Below, piece by piece: positions 45,733 through 56,890 of a stretch of DNA of 64,000 nt. The notes below the pieces were generated by a model. It was not told the DNA's origin. It saw only the letters and a list, made by a program, of their open reading frames with translations, and searched no databases. Positions within the stretch are counted from its first letter, which is position 1. Every line of letters starts with the position of its first letter. A program made the translations under genes and the position numbers. This DNA comes from Phragmites australis (Eukaryota; Streptophyta; Magnoliopsida; Poales; Poaceae). The DNA is taken from NCBI RefSeq assembly GCF_958298935.1, contig NC_084921.1, positions 43,061,001 through 43,125,000 of the forward strand. The letters run 5' to 3'.

Positions 45733-46460
45733 TGTTAGTGTAATAGATAAGGGGGTGCTCCATAAGGCGAGCCTCACACCGCCAAATAACAACCAGTAGT
45801 AGATATTTTCAAGATCATGGACACATCGCATGACCAGGGCGGGCTCGTGCGACCATCCCACTAGTCGCAGATGGAAACCCTATGACCAGCCCTTGCTGGT
45901 TACAGGGCAGGTATTCAGCTAACCTGTCAGGACGCATTTAGTGCCATCTACTTGAGTATTTTCCTTCCCTGGGTACTCCCTTTCGACGAGCGAGGTTGTG
46001 GGCAGGCATGGTGGAGAAGTGACCTGTCCTGTAGCATTTAATGCTATGAGATGGCCTGGTCGGTAAGTGTGACGGTGTTCAATGATAGGACAGGATGTGC
46101 AGGACGACCAAAGCAGAGCATGCATGCCTGTCCGACATCATGATGGGCTAGTGGTAGTTGGCTTCGTCAGGGGTCGGTCTGTCATGGCGTTTGACATGGT
46201 TTGTTTATATATATTCCTTTTTTTCCTTGCTATATAAAGGGATGAGGGAAGTCCGAGAAGAGACACGAAGAACACTTTGTAACAAGTTCACTCAATCCAT
46301 AAGAAAATACATAGGATATAGAGCTATTATCCCATGAAAGATCTAAACCTGAATAAATCCCTGTGTTTTTGAGTTCGTTCGATACACACCCATAGGAAAC
46401 GTAGATCAATGTGCCCGCTATCCGGTATACCTTGGATTCATTATCAGGGATCACCCGGCA
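45733..46460 (+). repeat. LTR, probably Ty3/gypsy (3' LTR or solo LTR)
   Basis: Starts TGTTAGTGTAATAGATAAGG and ends ATCACCCGGCA (TG...CA). A TATA box (TATATAAAGG, 46231-46240) is followed by a leader-like region ending in AAATCCCTGTGTTTTTGAG, as in grass gypsy LTRs. CTAC precedes and follows, which could be a target duplication of a solo LTR. The purine tract upstream would instead make it a 3' LTR of a truncated element. No internal coding region is present. Confidence 0.65.
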
Positions 46461-46703
46461 CTACTATTAGACATTATGCATCAAGAGTATATATACTTGT
46501 TTCTTCTACCTAGATCTAAGAAATCTTGAATCTGGAGCTATGGATGGTATGAGGGTATTTAGTTGAGCCATATAATTTTATTTTGGACTAAAAATAAAAG
46601 TTTAAACTATTTTATTTTACCATACAAACTCCAGATCCAGTATAGATCTCGAAGATGTAGCTGTGCCAAACAGATTCTAAGAATAGCCTTATGAACTATA
46701 GAC

Positions 46704-47334
46704 TAGGGATGACAACGGGGCCACAGAACCCATAGGTAGGGGCTGCAGAAACCCATGCCCACAAGCTAATTCCTAAAACCATGCCTGAACCCATTATCCA
46801 CCATGGGGAAGAAATGAAACTCACACCCATGGCTCACGAGCACCATATACACACAGGCAGACCCGTCTGCCCACCAACGACATAAGAGACTCCCCTCATA
46901 TTCCAATGAAAGAAATATCGTTGCGAGCTCATACGTTTCTGGCGGTCATCCTCTTCGGATATTATGTCTCCGGTAGTAATCATGTTTAGGGAGTATAGAA
47001 GTATCTATTCAAATGTGTATTGATTACAAATTGTGCTCGGAGAAACTAGAGTAGCAAGAAATCAAGGGCAAGAAATAAGACAGAAATAAAATAATGTAGA
47101 AGTATTTAAACACACTTACTAAGACTATACATGTATTGAGGCACACATGTCACATACTTAGAGCGGGTACGCGAATAAAACGGCGTGAGTAAGTTTTTTT
47201 TATGCATGCGTATGTGTGCCCATTAAATTTAGATATAAACCTGCATCCACACTTATGAACAAATAATACAACCTAAATTCGAACCTATTAGGACTTTTAC
47301 CCGCGGGCAGCATAGATTCCCATTGCCATACTCC
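46704..47334. mobile_element. hAT-type MITE with TAGGGATGRCAACGGG ends
   Basis: Left end TAGGGATGACAACGGGGCC; right end inverted GGAGTATGGCAATGGGAAT. The same end type is seen at 52469-52944 and, more weakly, on the large hAT element at 18.6-23.1 kb. About 630 bp, no open frame of note. No clear 8-bp target duplication. Confidence 0.55.
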
Positions 47335-47493
47335 AGACTCCTTTGCACTAGCAATCTTGCGCCAGTGAGAACCTTGAAGAAAAAGCCCAGGCCAGGCCGA
47401 GTTATTTGGGCTGTTATTTTCCTGCCCAGGTCTGGCCTAAATGACCTGGGACCGGACCGGTTTTACCCAGGCCGAGAGCCCACCGACCGCTAA

Positions 47494-48535
47494 ATGGCAA
47501 ACCCAAACCCACTCCCACCGCCACCATTTTACCACCGCTTCCTTCCCCGATGCCGTCGTCGACGATCCGAAGCATCTCCATCACAGTGTCCGACGACGAC
47601 GGCGGCTGGTGGCGCGGTGGTGGCCCGTCCTCTTGCTCCTCCCGGCCGTCGCGCTGCTCCTCTTCGAGGCATCGCGGCTCCGCGCCCCGCCCCGACACCC
47701 GCCCCGCCCGTATCCATCTTCGGCCGGCTCGACCCGACCACGCGCCTCGTCCGTGGCGTGCGCGAGCGTGAGTCCCCCCTACATTTGGTCGATCTACGCA
47801 TAGCCTGTTCCCAATTTTCCCTGGCCCTAATGGTTACAAATGATGGATCTGTACGGATTTCGCAACATTGCACAATAGGAACCGATTGTTATGGTAAATT
47901 TGTAATGCGAGTGTCCTTTTGCGCTGTATGTTGTGCTTATGTTTTGCAGACTACTGTTTTTGCACAATTCATTAGGTAGATCATAGCAAATTAGCAATTG
48001 GACTGAACATTTTAGATCTTACGCACCTGTTTGTAAAGCAAAGCTACATTCGGTGGAATAGGAGTAGAAAGTGCTTACACACCTTTTGTTTGAAACTTAT
48101 TAGTCAAATTGCTCGTTTATATTGACTGTTCTGACAAATCACGGAGCACATAAAGTTTCAAATTTGCTGTTCTCACTGCCTATTACTAGCTCATTCTTTT
48201 TTATTCAGTAAGCTTATCTTTGTTTAGAAACTACTGAGTTTTGAGCTCCTTTCCTAGTTTGAATTTGTTAGTACAATTGAAAATTAAGCAATAACATGAT
48301 TAGTTTTGTGTTGTTGATATTGACAGCTTGCTTGAAACTCCTTAGTCCCAAAATTTTGGCAAATTTGGCATTTCCTGAAGGCACAGGACTTGATTCTGTG
48401 GTGAAGAGAATCATATACAAATCTGTTGATGATGACTATGACACATACCACTCCGAGGCAAACTCAACGTATTTACTGCAGCATGCAGAAACTACAAGGT
48501 TTAATTAGTTTACAGGATTTCAGACACTTACTGAA
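47494..48535 (+). pseudogene. DUF616 (TOD1/MUCI70-like) pseudogene, 5' part only
   Basis: Exon 1 (about 47540-47769) carries a membrane anchor (WWPVLLLLPAVALLLFEASR) in one frame and SIFGRLDPTTRLVRGVRE in another, so a frameshift lies between them, near 47690. The donor GTGAGTCC joins to exon 2 (from 48328), which reads CLKLLSPKILANLAFPEG and continues TGLDSVVKRIIYKS, DDDYDTYHSEANSTYLLQ and TTRFN. An in-frame TAG then stands where the family has Leu, and the homology goes on as FTGFQTLTERED before ending near 48537. The rest of the glycosyltransferase-like DUF616 domain is absent. Intact members are Golgi or ER type II membrane proteins linked to cell-wall or ceramide metabolism. Two inactivating lesions plus 3' truncation make this a pseudogene. 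Confidence 0.75.
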
Positions 48536-49317
48536 AGAGAAGATAGCTGTAATCTGCGTGGTCTGAATTGTTCGTTGCTGAGATGTTCTCACGTCCAGTC
48601 AACTGATGACGATGATAGGCCGATGCGGAAACATGAATGAACAAGGTTTGATGATAGCCTTGCTGCCGAGGACATTTTTGGAATGCAAGAATTTTACAGG
48701 TAGTGCGGACTCGAAGGTTCGGACTTCGGAGAACCATTGAGTGCGGACTCAAAGGTTCGGACTTCGGAGAACCATTGAAGTTCATGGCTTGTCTGGGAAC
48801 AGTAGTTTGTGTTAGGCAATTTGGTGCACTAGAGACGCCCATTGTTTTGATCATAAGATGCCCGAAGCTAACGTGTTTCTTTTTATATATAGGGTAGCTG
48901 TGTTTTGATGCAGCGAAGATGAGCTGATTTGGTTCTATAATTTATATATAATTTAGAGTTTATAAGATAAAATAAAATAGTTTAAATATCTATTTTCAGT
49001 ATAAAATAAAAATAAGATATATAAACAAAACACTCTCTAACTCTAATTTCTAAAACAAAGATAACTATCTTTAAGGTTTTTTTTAGCCGGAGCTCCACCA
49101 AATATGCATAGGTGTCTTCATGGGCCAACTCTACAATTCCACTTGTCCCATTAAGCCCATGTCGTCCTCTTCCCTCTCGTCCTATACCCTTATCCACTCC
49201 ACACTCTGCACCCCGCCACCCCGAAGCGAAATGGCAGCGGCATCCCACTGAACCCAGACCGTCCCAGCGCCAGACAGGCAGACACCTCCACCTGCCGCTC
49301 TAGCTCACACCAGCACA
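48536..49317. other. Spacer before the plastid L13 gene, with a 38-bp tandem duplication
   Basis: A 38-bp unit starting GTGCGGACTCGAAGGTTCGG occurs twice in a row (48703-48740 and 48741-48778) with one mismatch. From about 49090 the sequence becomes GC-rich and leads into the L13 first exon. No gene recognised in between. Confidence 0.5.
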
Positions 49318-51550
49318 ATGGCCACGGCCGTCGCCGCCTCCGCGTTCCTCTCCTCCACCTTCGCCCCGCTTCCCCGCCACCGCCGCCTGGCCAGACACGC
49401 GCCGCGCCGCGCCACCGCTGCTGGCCTGGCTGTGCGGTGCGAGCAGAGCGACAAGCAGAAGAGGCAGCCGCTCGCGGCGCTCGTGCCCCGCGAAGAGCGC
49501 TTCATGTTCGAGGGTGACGAGCTCTGCGGCCCCGTATGGATTTTCTCTTTCCTGTCCTGGAACGATAGGCACTGTTCCGCTGCTCGCTGCAGCTCTGAAA
49601 TATGCTTGTAGAATAAGTATTGGGCAACGTGCAGCATCCATCTCAATTTTCTTCAGTTTCATGTAGATTGGTTCGGTCACCTCAGTCCATTTCGGTCAAT
49701 TCCCTTATTTTCGTGAATAAGCAAGTTGAAATGCAATTATGCAATTGTTACATGCTATTTATATACCATCACATCCAAAATTAGTTACTGGCAGTTCATG
49801 GCGAAATTATTTAGTTTTCAATGGAAATGATCTCAAATAAAATGTAGTCACTTGATATAATTGAAAGTCAATAGATGTGTGATAAAATAAGAAAGGAAGG
49901 AAGTTGTGGTGAAAAATTACTTTGTTCTTACTACATATGTTATGCAAGTGTTGCATGGGCTTGATAATGTTCATCTCTGATTGCCCACCAGATTGTTCAT
50001 ACATATTACTCATTAGAATCATTTAGCATGGGCACAATGTTTACAGTTCGTTTGTACCATATCTCATTATTTCTCCTTCTTTTGACTTACTTGTGTTGTA
50101 CATCAATATTTTTTTTTATTTTGACTTACTTGTGTTGTACATCAATATGACCGAGCAATTTAATTTGCAGGACATATGGAATAAAACATGGTATCCTAAG
50201 GCTGCAGATCATGTAACTACTGAAAAAACATGGTACGTTGTTGACGCATCGGACAAGATACTAGGCAGGCTAGCGTCCACCATTGCAGTACATATGAGAG
50301 GAAAGAATGAGCCCACATACACTCCAAGTGTGGACATGGGTGCTTTTGTTATTGTGGTATGCATGTTTTTCCTCTAAAATAGTATATATTATTATACACA
50401 GTAGGGTACTCTACTCCCATCAGCTTCTTTTAAGAAAAATAGAGAAAGGTCCATAACATTAGGAGCAGAACAAACTAGCACTATAAGTCATCTTGAAACT
50501 AATACTGTGTTTTATGTTAATGTGGTTCTTTCGACACTGCTGTATCTCTGAAGACTCGTTACCACGCAAATACTGTGTGCTTCATGTTCTACCATGCTGA
50601 AAGGCATGCAAACTTTTTATGTTCGCATAGGTTAATGCAGAGAAGGTTGCTGTTTCTGGTAAAAAGCGGTCGCAGAAGCTCTACAGGAGGCACTCTGGAC
50701 GGCCTGGAGGAATGAAAGTAGAAACTTTTGACCAGCTTCAGAAAAGGATTCCGGAAAGAATCATTGAACATGCAGTGCGTGGAATGCTTCCCAAGGGCAG
50801 GGTAAGACATCATTTTGTGGCACCTTTTAACTAGCTGATTGCATCATGAGTACATTAAAAAAAACTCTTTCACGTTTTTTTCTTTTGCGTAACTCCTAAT
50901 GTATATTAAAAAAATGTGAATATGGTAACCAATTTTAAGTTTGACCTATCTTTTCAAAGTCCGAAATGTGTTAATTAGCATCTCTGCGGAGACATCTGTG
51001 TGAACTATGATGAATAATCCTGAGGTGCATCATGGCCATAGTCTTTCATGCTTCAGCGTATGTTCCCGAGTGAAAGCAGGGCTTTCAGCATGTATCCCAT
51101 ATCTAAAGTTCAAGGGAATACTGTTGTTGAACAACAGTCACAATTCCAGAACAATTTATTTGATTAGATGTTGTCAAGTAGTTTTTCCTTACGTTTGCAT
51201 GTGCTTCAAACATATTTGCTTTTAAACTTAATTGCTTAGATGGTATGACTAACAAAATACCGGATGTGTTCTCTGAAACTTCCATTTTGGCTGCAAAATA
51301 TTTTTGTGTCCTCTGAAGCATTCTACTCTGGCCACTCTCTTCATGTTGGTGGCGTGTTTTACTGAACTCATATCGGCATATATACTATACTTATTCTATT
51401 TATTTTCTGCTCACCGTTTTGAACATTTTACAGCTGGGAAGAAGACTGTTTACCCACCTCAAGGTTTACAAAGGAGCGGAACATCCGCACGAGGCTCAAA
51501 AACCTGTTCCACTGCCTATTAGGGATAAAAGAATACAAAAAACTGACTAG
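49318..51550 (+). CDS. RPL13: Plastid (chloroplast) 50S ribosomal protein L13, nuclear-encoded
   Basis: Complete four-exon gene: 49318-49533, 50171-50356, 50631-50801, 51434-51550. All introns are GT/AG in phase 0, and 690 bp gives 229 aa. The first 45-50 residues are Ala/Ser/Arg-rich with no acidic residues, a typical stroma-targeting transit peptide. The mature part has the L13 family sequence: [64 protein letters not shown] and [21 protein letters not shown]13 is an early-assembly protein of the bacterial-type large subunit and binds 23S rRNA in the plastid ribosome. A C-terminal extension ([12 protein letters not shown]) beyond the bacterial length is usual for plant plastid L13. No breaks seen. 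Confidence 0.96.
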
Positions 51551-52468
51551 AGAATCCCCGCCCCCCGCCGACTGAAAAAGAGATGCAGCAATGAATTCCT
51601 CCCTTCAAGGTTTTGCCCAATGTTTGGAATGCTACCCCAGAATTCAAGCATCTTGGGGGGGGGGGGGGGGGGGTAAATTTTGTAATTTGATTTTTTTTCC
51701 AAAAAATAAAAACCTTTCGTTCATATTTCTAGTCGATGACTAGTCATGTAATACGGTACGGTCTAAATCAGCCCTAAATGTCTGCTTGTTCATTTGAAGT
51801 TTGTATTTTTTTTTACCTGATATGGGATAGTAGATGTTTCATTGTTGGGCTCGAACTTAAAAGGTGTAATTTGGGCATAAAGGGGACAAACCCTAAAAGC
51901 CAATCAACCTTATTAAAACTGGGCAGTTTGGTGCGGCACCTTTTCCTTTTATGTTTGGCAAAATTCGTTTTGTTAAACATGTGAGCTTCCTTGGCTTTCT
52001 TCTTTTGTTTTTAGATCATACGGAACATGAACTTTGCACGGTTGTTTTTGGCCAATCAACTTTGTTCGAACGGAGTGCACGTCCTATTTGATGTCGGCGA
52101 CGACGACGGCAGACGGCAACGGCAGTATGGCTTCCCCGATTGCCCTTTCCCTGACTGTAGCAACGGCCGGTGGACGGCACAAGCCTAATCAATTAGACCG
52201 GGTCGGATGACGGTGGCCGCGGCCCGCGGAGTGGAACCTACGGCTTCGGTCGGCAGGGGCTCGCCGTGGAGGAGGCAGCGCGATGCACGTAGGCCAGCCA
52301 GGGATGGAAGACGCGAGGAAGTCAAACCTGACCGTAATCCATCCATCCACTCGGCCCCCGCGACCGAGCTCCCACGGCTCCCATCCATGACCCTCGCCTG
52401 CACGCACGGATTGGCTCGATCAACGTCCGCGCTCACTACTCACTAGCCGCGGCGCCTATACGCGTCAA
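51551..52468. other. Intergenic DNA with a G19 run
   Basis: A run of 19 G at 51655-51673 lies about 100 bp after the L13 stop codon. 52060-52460 is GC-rich with short open frames but no recognised protein. Confidence 0.45.
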
Positions 52469-52944
52469 TAGGGATGGCAACGCGGCAATCTCTGCCGGCT
52501 AATACTTCTTCATCCCTATTCCTATTTAGTTAGTGAGAGAAGTTTTCTCTCATCTCTATCTTTAAGAGAAATTTTATATGGATCGAGTTTTTAATATGAT
52601 GTAAAATAGAATTATAATTGATTATTTCTATACGAATAATATGTAGTATAAATAAAAATTTTATTGATGTATATAAGGGTAATTAATATAAGATGGTTAA
52701 ATATGTTAGTTTAGATAAAAAGAGTAATTTATTATTTCTCATATATAATGTAATACTTATATATTTATATATAAGAAAAATATGTATATGTGTGATATCA
52801 GGATATAATGGGAAGCGAAGACGGGGAGCATATTTCCGTCCCCATCCCTATATAAATTTACGAGGATCAAATTTTTTTATACTCATCACTAATAGGGGAA
52901 TTCCCTATTAATTACTGAGGAACGAAGCCTCATTGCCATTTCTA
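52469..52944. mobile_element. hAT-type MITE with 8-bp target duplication
   Basis: Ends TAGGGATGGCAACG and (inverted) TAGAAATGGCAATG. Flanks CGCGTCAA (52461-52468) and CACGTCAT (52945-52952) match at 6 of 8 positions, consistent with an aged 8-bp duplication. About 476 bp, AT-rich interior, no coding capacity. Confidence 0.72.
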
Positions 52945-53010
52945 CACGTCATTGCTGCCGTCCCCTCATGCCCTCCGACTCTCTTATGACCCACGCTGCA
53001 ATCAAAGCTA

Positions 53011-53579
53011 TGTTTGGTAGGGCTCTTATCCAAATTCTATATGGGGAAATGATTTTTTTAAAGTAAGTGTTTGTTTGATATAGCTCTATCTAATTTTTTT
53101 GTAAAAAATGATTTTTAAGGGAAATGATTATGTGGATGAAAGTGATTCTCTATAATAAACTCTATGTAGAAAATAATTATGTGCGAGAAATGAATAAGAG
53201 GGAAGTTAGTTTTTTTAGCTCTATTATCTAATTTATTTCAGAAAATCACTTCCACAAAATCACTCTGAGAGCTGAAAAACTGCAAACTGATATTTGACAA
53301 ATCTCCCACTAATTTTACTATAGGAGTGGGTCTAAGAGCTCTGCCAAACAAACTCTAATTTTATGACCGAAAGTGGTTCTATAAAATAAATTATATGAAG
53401 AAAATGATTCTATACGAAAAATAAATCTGAAAAGCTGTTCTTTTCAGCTTACAGCATCTATCATTTAAAAAACTACTTTACAAAATTATTTTGAGAGTTA
53501 AAAATATAAATTATTATTTAATAGAGCTGTAGCTGATTTCAGTGTAAGAGTTAGTACCAAAAGCTATGCCAAACCGACC
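53011..53579. mobile_element. Two adjacent MITE copies upstream of HSFA4
   Basis: Left end TGTTTGGTAGGGCTCTTAT. A central inverse, AAGAGCTCTGCCAAACAAAC, ends near 53355, and a further diverged inverse ends near 53577 (AAAAGCTATGCCAAACCGAC). This fits one complete element (about 53011-53355) followed by a second, diverged, partial copy. The arrangement ends about 100 bp before the HSFA4 start codon, so it forms part of that promoter or leader. Confidence 0.55.
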
Positions 53580-53680
53580 CTTCTAGTAAATTTTCCCCCG
53601 ACCTCCGACCAACCGGCCCGGATCACCGGGCATGCGCCGCGCCGCCGCCGCCGCCGCTTGAGGAGCAGCTCCTTGTGGGG

Positions 53681-55596
53681 ATGGAGGGGGGCGGCGGGGG
53701 CGCGTCTTCTTTGCCACCGTTCCTGAGCAAGACGTACGAGATGGTGGACGATCCGGCGACGGACGCGGTGGTACTGTGGACGCCGCCGGGCACCAGCTTC
53801 GTCGTCGCCAACCAGGACGAGTTCTGCAGGGATCTGCTCCCCAAGTACTTCAAGCACAATAACTTCTCCAGCTTCGTGCGACAGCTCAACACCTACGTAA
53901 GCCAAGACGATCCTTGCCCCCATCACCCCCTCTCTCACTCTCCATGTTCTGCCGCTGGCTGAATTGGGTTTTGGTCCTAATGCGTGGTGGCGCCTTGCTT
54001 TCAGCTATAGTTGTTGCGCCTGTGTGGGAATCCTAGAATTCGGTAGAATTGGGCGTCTTGTTAGCTGTTGAACAAGTGTCTTAGGCCAAAGGAATTGGTC
54101 GGTTTGTTGGTATATCGGATTGGTGACTTGGCGTTAGGTTTATTTCCATGTGACATACTTGTAGGCAACCAAGGTCAACCCTTTTTCCCTATATATCTAG
54201 TATGTTGAATTAGCTTGGTGAGATGTGTTTTCATTCTTAATCCGATAGAATTTGGGGACCAGTTGACAAATGATCCTCTGATAACGGTAAATGATGTTGA
54301 AGAGACATCTATTTCCACACCCACATTAAATCACCAAAACGGCTAGACCAAAGTGAAGACACCAAACTGAATTAAGATAAGTTAGCTGGTCTACTTTGTT
54401 TCTTTTGCTGACAGTACATGATTCTTTTTACTTATGAGCCTTGACAATGCATGTTTCTGTGATGCTAGCATAATATGTTTCCACTTGTTCTTATGTAGGG
54501 CTTTAGGAAAATTGATCCCGAACAATGGGAGTTTGCAAATGAGGATTTTGTTAGGGGACAACGGCACCGGCTGAAAAATATACATAGGCGCAAGCCTATA
54601 TTCAGCCATTCATCTCACACTCTGGGTGCCGGACCCGGGCCATTAGCAGATAATGAAAGGAGGGAATATGAGGATGAAATTGAGAAGCTTAAATGCGACA
54701 ATGCAGCTCTGACCTTAGAGCTTGAAAAGAATGCACAAAAGAAACTTGATACTGAGAGACGAATGCAGGAGTTGGAAGGTAAGTTGATACTTTTGGAGGA
54801 TCGGCAGAAGAATCTGATAGCTTATGTCAGAGATATTGTAAAGGCACCAGGATTTGTATCTAGCTCTGTACAGCAACCCGATCATCACGGAAAGAAGAGG
54901 AGACTGCCGATACCTATTTCTTTCCATCAAGATGCAGATGCTCAGGGGAATCAGATTACGCATGGGGACTTAACAAACTCTCCAGTTTGCCGAGAATCAT
55001 TTGACAAAATGGAATCTTCCTTGAACTCATTTGAGAATTTCTTTCGAGAAGCGTGTGAAGCATTTGATATTTCATATGATGATGGTATCCCTGGCCCTTC
55101 TTCAGCTGTTGTTATCACAGAGCTCCATTCGTCTGGGGAAAGTGATCATCGTGTGCCATTGCCTCCTTCAAGGATGCGTACCTCTTCAGCTGGTGCAGGA
55201 GATTCACGCTCTTCTCATGATGTAACAGAGTCAACTAGCTGCGCAGAAAGTCCTCCCCTTCCTCAAATGCAGTCCTGTACAGATTCGCGAGCTAAGGTGT
55301 CTGAGATAGATGTTAATTTAGAGCCTGCTATTACAGAAACTGCTCCATCAAGAGATCAACCTGCCGAGGACCCCCCTCCTGCAGCAGCCGGGGTAAACGA
55401 TGGGTTTTGGCAGCAATTTCTTACTGAGCAGCCTGGGTCCGATGCACATCAGGAGGCCGAATCAGAACGGCGAGATGGAGACAACAAAACTGATCAGATG
55501 AGAATAGGAAACCGGGGAAAAAATTGGTGGGGCAAAAAAAGTGTGGAGCCGAGGACAGAAAAGCTGGGGCATCTCACCTCGGCGGAGAAAACCTAA
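53681..55596 (+). CDS. HSFA4: Heat stress transcription factor, class A4
   Basis: Two exons, 53681-53896 and 54499-55596, with a 602-bp phase-0 intron inside the DNA-binding domain, the position conserved across plant Hsf genes. 437 aa. DNA-binding domain about 14-105 ([47 protein letters not shown]). HR-A/B coiled coil about 128-187, with the insertion typical of class A. Nuclear import signal KKRR at 204-207. Two activation (AHA) motifs: about 245-258 ([14 protein letters not shown]) and about 373-382 ([11 protein letters not shown]). Leucine-rich export signal near the C-terminus ([12 protein letters not shown]). HSFA4 proteins bind heat shock elements as trimers and act in oxidative-stress, cadmium and cell-death control; a rice member is SPL7. 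I cannot say from sequence which A4 paralogue this is. Nothing broken. Confidence 0.95.
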
Positions 55597-56527
55597 CTGC
55601 TTGTATTTCTTATAGCTGAGAAACAATTAGCACAGAAACACATAGGACCATGGTACCTCTGATATCTACTTCGCAGTGTATCATATCTTTACCTCACACG
55701 GTGACATATGTTGACTGACATTTACTTTGTAGTGTATCATACTTTTTTCCCTTGTACTTTGCTTGTGTTTAGAACGTTGGAGGGACTATTTATAATATTC
55801 CCGTGACACTCTCATACTTGGTTAGTTGAAACTTTCTGATACTATTTGTCAGCAATCTCTATGGGTTCTCAGGTTTGTGGATATTGTTATATATCACATA
55901 TGATTTATCCTCCTTGTTACTATTGAATACATAAACTATAAGCACGGACTCATTTTTCATACGTTATCGTGTTCGTAGGCACATAAGGCACACCTTTTTT
56001 GTTCGAAACGTGAAAGTTACTGCATTTTTTTTTTTACTTTTTCCTTTCTTTTCTTTTGTTTTTTATGAACACACAGTTGCTGCCTGCCAAACTATTTTGC
56101 AAAGTGTTGCATTCGGTGCTGGTGAGGTGTCAGGAGCTGGAGTCTTAATTTTCTCTGCAGGGACAGGTATAATCTGAATAGCTGGCAATAGTTTTCAGCT
56201 GGGAAATAAGGACCTTCATTATTCATCATGCCGGCTTATATGTCCAGCTCAGCTAGTTGTCTCCAAGGTTCCTCCCGGTTTTCGCAATCATGTGGATCTG
56301 CTTCGTTTTGTTGAGATTTGATAGGATTGTAATGCAATAGTAGATAATGATTTGAACTTTCTTCTTTATTGATTTTTTATGAGTGTATATATAAGTGATA
56401 AGTTGTTCGTTTGGAGACACCACTTCTGAATGGACACCTAATCGTTCAATGGACAGGCAGTTGCTGATGTTGATCATTTGATCTCTAACTGTTCTCTTTG
56501 ATCGATATCGGTCCATGTGTATACATA
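55597..56527. other. 3' UTR of HSFA4 and intergenic DNA
   Basis: TTTGTAGTGTATCATA-type sequence repeats at about 55671 and 55727 in the likely 3' UTR. No gene recognised downstream. Confidence 0.4.
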
Positions 56528-56890
56528 TTATCTTAAAAATTTGTCTAAAAATCCTGTGAAAAAAAATAAGGAGAGTAATAGTGATATATTGTTAAAACTC
56601 TTTTAAAATCAAGTGAAAAATAAGATGAAAATAATACAATATATTGATTATTTTCTCATTATAAACTCATATGAGAAAACTTTTTAAAAGGAAAAACACA
56701 TAAGTGAGTTTAGAGAATAATAGATATATTTTTGGTATCTCTTTTAAAAATCATGGTAGGAAAAATAAGAGAAATGACATATGATCTTGTGTAGGAATTA
56801 TCTCATTAAAAAAATTTATGAGAAATTTTGTAAGTAAAACTCATAAAGAATAAAGAGTACAATATGATGTATGAACATGTTACATTTAGG
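56528..56890 (-). repeat. Degenerate 3' LTR of the right-hand copia element
   Basis: Read on the minus strand, just after the RNase H end of the polyprotein, the sequence contains TGTACTCTTTATTC, then TATGAGTTTT and TTTTTTTAATGAG. This TTTTTCC/TTATGAGTTTT/TTTTAATGAG series is typical of copia LTRs. The boundaries are approximate. Confidence 0.5.
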
